Positions 1 to 4,376 of a stretch of 5,770 bases of DNA are shown here, piece after piece. Source of the DNA: QHWK01 sp035315685 (GTDB lineage: Bacteria > Acidobacteriota > Vicinamibacteria > Vicinamibacterales > CAVVIG01); NCBI GenBank assembly GCA_035315685.1, contig DATFXR010000601.1, positions 1 through 5,770 on the forward strand. Direction: 5' to 3'. Below the pieces are notes generated by a model. The model ran no database searches, was not told the origin of the DNA, and saw nothing but the letters and a program-made list of their open reading frames with translations. Positions within the stretch are counted from its first letter, which is position 1. Each line of letters starts with the position of its first letter. The translations under genes and the position numbers were made by a program.

Positions 1-397
1 CTGCGACGTGATCCAGGCCGACGGCGGAACGCGAACGGCGTCGATCACCGGCGCGTTCGTCGCGCTGGCGCTGGCGCTCGAGAAGATGCGCGAGCGCGAC
101 GTGATCCGCACGATTCCGCTCTCCGACTTCGTCGCGGCGACCAGCGTCGGCGTCGTCGACGGCGAGCCGCTCCTCGATCTCGCGTACGACGACGACAGCC
201 GCGCCGACGTGGACATGAACATCGTCAAAACCGGAGACGGGCGCTTCATCGAAGTGCAGGGAACAGCCGAGGCGATCCCGTTCGGCCGCCACACCCTGGA
301 CACGCTGCTGAATCTCGCCGACCTCGGCATCCGACAGCTGGTCGACAAACAGCGGGCGATCGTCGGACATCTCGTCAAGTTCACGGAGCCGACGTAA
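1..397 (+). CDS. rph: Ribonuclease PH, C-terminal part (5' end outside window)
   Basis: RNase PH is a phosphate-dependent 3'-to-5' exoribonuclease that trims the 3' ends of tRNA precursors and other RNAs in the cytoplasm, working as a ring-shaped hexamer. The reading frame is open from base 2 and ends at TAA 395-397, giving about 131 residues, roughly the C-terminal half of a protein usually near 240 residues. Seen directly: the family signature CDVIQADGGTRTASITGA at the very start, then AATSVGVVDG, LDLAYDDDSRADVDMN and the terminal-half block EVQGTAEAIPF. These are the RNase PH fold landmarks, and the DDDSRADVDMN stretch includes the conserved acidic residues near the active site. The GTG at position 8 is internal and not a start. 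ogt follows 46 bases downstream on the same strand and may be cotranscribed. Identification is secure; only the missing N-terminus limits it. Confidence 0.96.
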   Translation, partial: CDVIQADGGTRTASITGAFVALALALEKMRERDVIRTIPLSDFVAATSVGVVDGEPLLDLAYDDDSRADVDMNIVKTGDGRFIEVQGTAEAIPFGRHTLDTLLNLADLGIRQLVDKQRAIVGHLVKFTEPT

Positions 398-443
398 AGT
401 ATGCCGCGCGATTCTGGATGCGCCCTCTTGGAGCGCGTTTCGA

Positions 444-1034
444 ATGGACGCGCCTAGCCCGCCACCGGCCCGAGGCGACGCGACCGCGAATGTCATGCGG
501 CTCCAGCGATCGTTCATCTCGACGCCGATCGGCGACATGCTGACGCTGGCGTCGGACGAAGGGCTCTGCGCGCTCGAATTCACCGGACCGGCCAGGCCGA
601 TGACGCGTCTCGAGGCGCGGCTCGAGCGGCATTTTCCGCCGCACGAGATCGTGGATCGAGAGTCGCTGCTCATCGCGCGCACCCGGCAATGGCTCGCAGC
701 GTATTTCGCCGGCGAGAGCGCGGACCTCGGCGGCGTGCCGCTCGATATGCGCGGTGCAGCGTTCGAGAAACGGGTCTGGCAGGCGCTCACGCGCATTCCG
801 CCGGGAGAGACGACCAGCTACGGCGCGCTGGCGAAGGCGCTTGGGTCGGCCGGCGCGTCACGTGCGGTCGGGGCGGCGAACGGCGCCAATCCGATCGCGA
901 TCATCGTCCCGTGCCACCGCGTGATCGGCGCGTCGGGTCATCTCACCGGCTACGGCGGTGGCCTGGATCGCAAAACCTGGCTGCTGAATCACGAGCGCCG
1001 CTGGAGCCGCTCTCCGCAGGCGGCTTTGTTCTGA
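444..1034 (+). CDS. ogt: Methylated-DNA--[protein]-cysteine S-methyltransferase
   Basis: A suicide DNA-repair protein that flips out O6-alkylguanine (or O4-alkylthymine) and transfers the alkyl group to its own cysteine. The 196 residues show the N-terminal ribonuclease-H-like domain (about 22-100) and the C-terminal DNA-binding methyltransferase domain (about 104-186). The acceptor motif is PCHRV at 156-160, with Cys157. Upstream are FEKRVW (107-112), IPPGETTSYGALA (118-130) and the recognition helix ASRAVGAANGANP, whose Arg140 matches the conserved 'arginine finger'; GYGGGLDRKTWLL and Glu184 close the active site. Two starts are possible: ATG 444, preceded by GGAG at 430-433, and ATG 495 (residue 18), where family similarity begins. 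The 17 proline- and alanine-rich residues between them look dispensable, but only the first ATG has a recognisable ribosome-binding site. It lacks the N-terminal metal/adaptor domain of Ada, so it is a stand-alone Ogt-type enzyme. Confidence 0.95.
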   Translation: MDAPSPPPARGDATANVMRLQRSFISTPIGDMLTLASDEGLCALEFTGPARPMTRLEARLERHFPPHEIVDRESLLIARTRQWLAAYFAGESADLGGVPLDMRGAAFEKRVWQALTRIPPGETTSYGALAKALGSAGASRAVGAANGANPIAIIVPCHRVIGASGHLTGYGGGLDRKTWLLNHERRWSRSPQAALF

Positions 1035-1065
1035 CGCCTGCGCACGGTGTGTGTGAGACCGATAG

Positions 1066-1140
1066 GCCCGTAGGCTGGGTAGAGTGAGCGGCGAGGAACC
1101 GTCCCCCCGCCCATGCGACCATCGGTGCCACACTCCCGTC
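1066..1140. repeat. Possible degenerate GTAGG...GGGT-type dispersed intergenic repeat
   Basis: In the convergent gap after ogt, GTAGGCTGGGT (1070-1080) is followed by a purine-rich AGAGTGAGCGGCGAGGAACC and then by CATGCGACCATCGGTG and CACACTCCC. This order resembles a widespread intergenic repeat that I know as GTAGGGTGGGT..., a run of AACCCACC and then ATGCGACCATCGGTGGG. Here the inner inverted match is weak (GGGTAGAGTG against CACACTCCC), so this would be a decayed copy. The resemblance is from memory; other copies in the genome would be needed to confirm it. Confidence 0.33.
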
Positions 1141-1269
1141 ATTCGCGGAGTGGCCTAGCGCGAACAGCTTTAGCCGAGCGTCCGGCAGATGGGAGCCAGT
1201 CGCTCATGTGGTCTCTCGAACGTTTTCGCGCGCCCGGCGGAGAGTTGTCCGGCGATGGGACGCGAACGT
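1141..1269. other. Convergent intergenic stretch between ogt and rdgB
   Basis: No credible gene, tRNA cloverleaf or T-tailed terminator hairpin was found between the two convergent genes. The only regular feature is CGAACGTT occurring twice in direct orientation, at 1217-1224 and 1263-1270, the second copy touching the rdgB stop codon; its core AACGTT is palindromic. Translations that run from here into rdgB on the plus strand are arginine-rich antisense shadows. Confidence 0.5.
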
Positions 1270-1860
1270 TCAGAAGTGGGACTGCAGAAAGGCGCGCAGC
1301 TTGCGAAACGCTTCGCCGCGGTGGCTGACCGCGGCCTTGCGGTCGCCGGCTTCGGCGAGCGTCACACCGTACGGTGGAAAGAAGAAGATCGGGTCGTAGC
1401 CGAAGCCGCCGTGGCCTCGCGGTTCTGGCGCGATGCGTCCTTGGACCGTGCCTCGTGTCTCGAAGAGAATCCGGTCGCCGCGCACCAGCGCCAGCGCACA
1501 TACGAATCGGGCCGCGCTGTCGATTGCCGCGCGCGCGCGGAGCGCCGCGTAGATCAGCGCGAACTTCTGGGGATACGGCGTCCCGGCGCCGCCAAAACGC
1601 GCCGACTCGACGCCGGGCGCGCCGTCGAGCGCGTCGATCTCCAATCCTGAGTCCTCCGCCACGGTCAACTCACCGGTTGCCTGCGCGTAATACCGCGCCT
1701 TGTCGCGCGCATTCGCCTCGAACGTCGTCCCGGTTTCCTGCGGCGCGACAATGTGCGGCCAGCGCTCGAGGGTCACCAGATCGACCGGCGCACCGGTGAG
1801 CAGCTCACGGATCTCGTGGACTTTGTCCGCGTTGGTCGTGGCAACGAGCAATCGAGTCAA
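1270..1860 (-). CDS. rdgB: RdgB/HAM1 family XTP/dITP diphosphatase (non-canonical purine NTP pyrophosphatase)
   Basis: This enzyme hydrolyses dITP, XTP and dXTP to monophosphates and pyrophosphate, removing deaminated purines from the nucleotide pool before they enter DNA or RNA. Numbered from TTG at 1860, the 196-residue protein shows the N-terminal ATTNADK phosphate/substrate loop (7-13), TFEANARDKARYYA (46-59), the metal-binding EDSGLEIDAL block with catalytic Asp70, GAPGVESARFGG (80-91), then GFGYDPIFFF and the C-terminal KAAVSHRGEAF; all are family hallmarks. E. coli RdgB is 197 residues, which fits this start. The frame stays open to a further TTG at 1917, but those 19 extra residues are translated from a repeat array and are probably not real. 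No strong ribosome-binding site precedes either TTG. It is convergent with ogt, whereas rdgB commonly lies directly after rph on the same strand. Confidence 0.94.
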   Translation of the reverse strand: MTRLLVATTNADKVHEIRELLTGAPVDLVTLERWPHIVAPQETGTTFEANARDKARYYAQATGELTVAEDSGLEIDALDGAPGVESARFGGAGTPYPQKFALIYAALRARAAIDSAARFVCALALVRGDRILFETRGTVQGRIAPEPRGHGGFGYDPIFFFPPYGVTLAEAGDRKAAVSHRGEAFRKLRAFLQSHF

Positions 1861-1870
1861 CGGGTGTTCT

Positions 1871-1980
1871 AACCGCGGAGACCGCAGGGAACGCAGAGCA
1901 TCATTGTCGTACTGCAACCGAACACACAGTGCCGCTTCACTTCTCGTTAAAACATAGACTCTGCGGATTCTGCGCTCTCT
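1871..1980. repeat. Two facing arrays of a short CGCAGAG/CTCTGCG repeat
   Basis: On the plus strand 1871-1899 reads as consecutive degenerate units of about 9 bases: ACCGCGGAG, ACCGCAGGG, AACGCAGAG. About 60 bases later, 1957-1980 reads as the reverse form, ACTCTGCGG then ATTCTGCGCTCTC. CGCAGAG at 1892-1898 is an exact inverted match of CTCTGCG at 1959-1965, so the arrays could pair as a long imperfect stem around an AT-richer centre (1900-1956). Strings of this type are, from memory, common between genes in several soil phyla and have no settled function. The array lies just upstream of the rdgB start. Confidence 0.6.
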
Positions 1981-1989
1981 ATGGTTTCA

Positions 1990-2150
1990 AGGCTGCTGCC
2001 AGGAGGCTTGGCCGCGGGCGGCGACCCGAAGGTCCGCCGCCCGGGGGAGGATGGAAGGCGTTTCGGCCGGCTGGCTGACGGCTCAAAGGAAAGACTTACG
2101 GTCCAGCCGACGGGCGGGATTCCCCAGCTTTGGGGGAGACTGTCACGCTT
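1990..2150 (-). ncRNA. Candidate structured RNA element (three stem-loops), unclassified
   Basis: Three stem-loops lie between the small HTH gene and rdgB. Stem A pairs 2015-2026 with 2031-2043: 12 base pairs, one bulged base and a four-base loop that reads TTCG on the minus strand, closed by C-G, the extra-stable cUUCGg tetraloop. Stem B pairs 2066-2074 with 2103-2111: 9 pairs, where the only non-Watson-Crick pair is a G.U wobble on minus-strand RNA but a C.A clash on plus-strand RNA. Stem C pairs 2122-2126 with 2131-2135 (CCCCA/TGGGG). Both strand-sensitive details favour transcription on the minus strand, as a 3' region of the HTH gene or a 5' leader of rdgB. No T-tract follows any stem, so a simple terminator is unlikely. 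I could not match it to a riboswitch class I know. Boundaries are approximate. Confidence 0.42.
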
Positions 2151-2152
2151 TT

Positions 2153-2416
2153 TCAGGCGGCGGCTGTCCTCCTGCGCGGCCGCAACGCCGCCTTGATCGG
2201 CGCTGCGTAGTCCACGCGCATGAACGCGCCCTCGCGCGTCTTGACCAAAAACTTTGCCTCGACCAACGCGGCCAGCAGCACGTCGCACGACGCCGCATCA
2301 AGTCCCCACAGGCGACGCGCTTGCGGTTCGGTCAGCCGAAGTCCCGGCATCTCGAGGAATTCACACTGGACGCGCATGAGCATGTCTTCGGTTGTACCTG
2401 TCCGCTCCGGCGTCAT
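2153..2416 (-). CDS. Small winged helix-turn-helix-like protein, function unknown
   Basis: An 87-residue protein from ATG at 2416, with GAGGG about 10 bases upstream as a plausible ribosome-binding site. Residues 12-70 form the conserved-looking core: MLMRVQCEFLEMPGLRLT leads into a helix over PQARRLWGLD (31-40), then a second helix ASCDVLLAALVEAKFLV (42-58) and a short turn with REGAFMRVD (61-69). This helix-helix-hairpin order fits a winged helix-turn-helix, with VLLAALVEAKFL like the 'LVeaGfL' recognition-helix end of many small regulators. The tail RPRRRTAAA is basic. From memory, similar short EFLEMPGL..LT..QA.RLWGLD proteins occur in soil-bacterial genomes as hypotheticals. It is divergent from the envelope pair starting at 2649. 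DNA binding is inferred, not shown, and no target is evident. Another in-frame ATG at residue 12 is possible. Confidence 0.72.
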   Translation of the reverse strand: MTPERTGTTEDMLMRVQCEFLEMPGLRLTEPQARRLWGLDAASCDVLLAALVEAKFLVKTREGAFMRVDYAAPIKAALRPRRRTAAA

Positions 2417-2648
2417 GGCTCTTACCCTCTACCGATGGCTTTCCAAGGGGTCACATGAAAGGGAGCAACCGATATGCCACGCGCAGTTCTGAAGTGAGCC
2501 GTTAAATTGCGCCTGAAATCGCGCGGCGTGCCGCGACCGGTGTCGCCGGCAGCCCATCCGCTGTTGGACCTGTGACATCACGTGTAGGGAATCATTTCAG
2601 AGTGCGACTCGACGGTCCCTGTCCCTGAATTTGCATCACGTCGATTGC
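2417..2648. other. Divergent intergenic region, probable promoter space for both sides
   Basis: These 232 bases separate two divergently transcribed genes, so at least two promoters are expected. No strong sigma-70 pair was found. The best plus-strand guess is TTGGAC (2564-2569) with TAGGGA (2585-2590) and a short 15-base spacer, which would leave a leader of about 50 bases before ATG 2649. A 16-codon frame beginning ATG 2455 after AAGGGG is present, but nothing supports its translation. Confidence 0.4.
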
Positions 2649-3044
2649 ATGAACGAAGCACACGGACTTAACCTGACAACACATCGCGCTTCGGTCAGCG
2701 TGTGGGACCGTCGCGGGTGGAACGGCACACGCGAGCAACTCGCGGCGACGCGCTGGCTGGTCGGCATCGGCGGTGCCGCGCTCGCGGTACAGGGCCTTCG
2801 CCAGAAATCTGTCGTCGGCTCGGTGCTCGCGGGTATCGGCGGCGGCCTTGCCTGGTGGGCGCTCACCGGCGAAGGCGATCTCTCTCAGGCGCGACGCTGG
2901 TACCGCGAGATCATCGAGCGCGCCGGCTGGCGCCGTGAGGATCTCGTTCACGACGCGTCGGCCGATTCGTTCCCGGCGAGCGATCCGCCCGCGTGGACGC
3001 CGACTGTCGGCACGGGGCTGCGGAACCGCCCGCAGGTTCGCTGA
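2649..3044 (+). CDS. Small inner-membrane protein with C-terminal SFPASDPPAW motif (DUF2892-like)
   Basis: A 131-residue protein of unknown function. Residues 22-35 (RGWNGTREQLAATR) precede two hydrophobic segments, about 36-50 (WLVGIGGAALAVQGL) and 54-73 (SVVGSVLAGIGGGLAWWALTG). Their glycine-rich short hairpin style resembles DUF2892/YgaP-type membrane domains. After a charged helix (REIIERAGWRRED) comes DLVHDASADSFPASDPPAWTP, containing the recurrent bacterial motif SFPASDPPAW at 107-116. From memory this motif ends many small uncharacterised proteins, usually after an acidic E/D-A-S stretch as here. I chose ATG 2649; a TTG at 2631 would add six residues, and neither has a clear ribosome-binding site. 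Its TGA (3042-3044) overlaps the ATG of the next membrane-protein gene by one base, which suggests translational coupling and a shared envelope role. Confidence 0.8.
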   Translation: MNEAHGLNLTTHRASVSVWDRRGWNGTREQLAATRWLVGIGGAALAVQGLRQKSVVGSVLAGIGGGLAWWALTGEGDLSQARRWYREIIERAGWRREDLVHDASADSFPASDPPAWTPTVGTGLRNRPQVR

Positions 3045-4159
3045 TGCTCAAGGCGTTCCGGATCCCGCTGACGTGGGGCGACCTGCTGAAGCGGACCGTC
3101 GCCGACGTGCAGCGCCACAACTGCCTGGGCCTCGCCGCCCAGCTCTCGTATTACTTCTTCCTTGCGCTCTTCCCTGCGCTGCTGTTCCTGGTCGCGCTCG
3201 CCAGCTTCTTCCCGATCGCGCATCTCATCGACGAGATCACCGGCGCGCTGGCCCGTGTCGCGCCGTACGAGGCGATGGTATTGATCCAGGATCAGCTGGT
3301 GAAGATCTCGCAGGACAACAACGGCGGGCTGCTGACGATCGGAATGATCGGCACGATCTGGAGCACCTCGTCGGGCGTGACCGCAATCATCGACACGCTG
3401 AACCAGGTATACGACATCCAGGAAGGCCGGCCGTGGTGGAAAGTACGGCTCATGGCAATTGGCCTGACGTTCGCGCTCGCGATGTTCATCATCGTGTCGT
3501 TCGGGCTGGTGCTCGTCGGTCCGACGCTCGCGGAAAAAGTAGCAGACTGGATGCATCTCGGCGCGGTCTTCACGTGGGCCTGGCTGATCCTGCAGTGGCC
3601 GGTGGTGTTCGCGCTGGTCGCGCTCGCGGTCGCACTCGTCTACTACTACGCACCCGACGCAGAGCAGGACTGGATCTGGATCACGCCCGGTTCGCTGCTC
3701 GCGACGCTGTTGTGGGTGATCATCTCGCTCGGCTTCAAGTTCTACGTCTCGCAGTTCGGCGCCTACAACGCGACCTACGGCACAATCGGTGGAATCATCG
3801 TGCTGCTGACCTGGTTCTACATGTCGTCGCTCGCCATCCTCATCGGTGGGGAACTGAACGCCGAGATCGAGCACGCGTCGCCGTACGGAAAGGAGCCAGG
3901 TGAGAAGGCTGCGGGCGAAAAGAAAGCGCTCGGTGCACGGGCGGAGCGCGCGTGGCAATACCGCCGCGCCGCCGGAATGCTGAAACCGGCCATCGCCCGC
4001 GCCAACTGCGACGTCGACGTGGAACTGCCGCCGGCATCGCCTGCCGCACCGCAATCACCGCGGGCAACCGACTGGATCATCAGCGGCGTCGTGCTGGGCG
4101 AGGCGACGCTCATCGCGTGCGCCCGGCTTCGCCGCGTGTTCAGCAGAGTCCACCCGTAG
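3044..4159 (+). CDS. YihY/virulence factor BrkB family membrane protein
   Basis: A 371-residue polytopic inner-membrane protein of the YihY/BrkB (UPF0761) family. The family is often misnamed ribonuclease BN; its molecular function is not firmly settled. The opening LKRTVADVQRHNCLGLAAQLSYYFFLALFPALLFLVAL (15-52) is the classic family start. Hydrophobic segments lie near 34-58, 95-115, 134-160, 173-202, 212-234 and 245-268, six in all as expected. SSGVTAIIDTLNQVYD (109-124) and ATYGTIGGIIVLLTWFYMSSLAILIGGELNAEIE (243-276) are signature blocks. Start: ATG 3044 overlaps the preceding stop as TGATG, with GCAGG a few bases upstream; an upstream GTG at 2993 would add residues that read as shadow of the previous gene. 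Family members are typically near 290 residues; here residues 277-371 form an extra lysine-, alanine- and proline-rich tail ending in a weak hydrophobic stretch, DWIISGVVLGEATLIACA (343-360). Confidence 0.93.
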   Translation: MLKAFRIPLTWGDLLKRTVADVQRHNCLGLAAQLSYYFFLALFPALLFLVALASFFPIAHLIDEITGALARVAPYEAMVLIQDQLVKISQDNNGGLLTIGMIGTIWSTSSGVTAIIDTLNQVYDIQEGRPWWKVRLMAIGLTFALAMFIIVSFGLVLVGPTLAEKVADWMHLGAVFTWAWLILQWPVVFALVALAVALVYYYAPDAEQDWIWITPGSLLATLLWVIISLGFKFYVSQFGAYNATYGTIGGIIVLLTWFYMSSLAILIGGELNAEIEHASPYGKEPGEKAAGEKKALGARAERAWQYRRAAGMLKPAIARANCDVDVELPPASPAAPQSPRATDWIISGVVLGEATLIACARLRRVFSRVHP

Positions 4160-4161
4160 GA

Positions 4162-4173
4162 TTCCCGCGGGAA
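4162..4173. repeat. Perfect 12-base palindrome just after the YihY-family stop codon
   Basis: TTCCCGCGGGAA begins three bases after the TAG at 4157-4159. Flanking GGA and ATCC could extend it slightly with a bulge. No T-run follows, so it is not a standard intrinsic terminator; it could be a short mRNA 3' stem or a chance palindrome. Confidence 0.4.
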
Positions 4174-4272
4174 CATCCGGCCAGTTACGCGGATGCCGCA
4201 TTCCAGATGCCAAATTCCTCATTGCTGCGCGGCCCGCAGAGCCGCGGTCCCCATGGCCCGGCCGCACTGGCC

Positions 4273-4301
4273 GCATTCGCCGTCCAAAGGATGGCGAATG
4301 T
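4273..4301. repeat. 12-13 bp inverted repeat with AAA loop in the VWA gene upstream region
   Basis: CATTCGCCGTCC (4274-4285) and GGATGGCGAATG (4289-4300) pair over 12 positions around a three-base AAA loop. The single imperfect pair is G.U on plus-strand RNA, and 4273/4301 could add another G.U. No T-tract follows. It lies about 60 bases upstream of the proposed promoter at 4341-4367, so it may mark the end of the upstream transcript or act as a protein-binding inverted repeat. Confidence 0.5.
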
Positions 4302-4340
4302 CCCATGTTGCGACGCTCCGGAAAAAGTGAGGATGGGGCT

Positions 4341-4367
4341 TCGACTTGGGGCGTGTCCCGGTAGAAT
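4341..4367 (+). promoter_or_regulatory. Candidate sigma-70 promoter for the VWA gene
   Basis: TAGAAT at 4362-4367 matches five of six bases of the -10 consensus TATAAT. A weaker -35, TCGACT (4341-4346, four of six), sits 15 bases upstream, slightly short of the usual 17. Normal spacing puts the transcription start near 4374, which is at the TTG/GTG start codons of the next gene, leaving essentially no 5' untranslated region. Confidence 0.5.
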
Positions 4368-4376
4368 GAGCCCTTG

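Noticed and set aside
1141..1215. Possible tRNA or small RNA between ogt and rdgB
   Set aside because: No acceptor stem, T-loop GGTTCGA-type segment or cloverleaf could be assembled.
1526..1545. Alternating CG run that could adopt Z-form DNA
   Set aside because: It lies within the rdgB coding sequence and is explained by high-GC codon use for alanine and arginine.
1113..1799. Several plus-strand frames across rdgB
   Set aside because: All are antisense to rdgB, with arginine/alanine-rich translations and no family resemblance.
2122..2153. Hairpin CCCCA/TGGGG followed by TTTTT as a plus-strand terminator
   Set aside because: The five T residues (2149-2153) begin 14 bases after the stem, too far for an intrinsic terminator, and no plus-strand gene ends there.
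2455..2505. A 16-codon frame with AAGGGG before its ATG, considered as a leader peptide
   Set aside because: There is no run of regulatory codons, no attenuator-like stems after it, and a frame this short is expected by chance.
2773..3903. A 376-residue plus-strand open frame overlapping two genes
   Set aside because: It spans the 2649 gene and the YihY-family gene out of frame with both, is extremely arginine-rich and has no recognisable motif.
2948..4054. A 368-residue open frame on the minus strand
   Set aside because: It lies antisense to the secure YihY-family gene, and its arginine-, histidine- and aspartate-rich composition is typical of a shadow frame in high-GC DNA.
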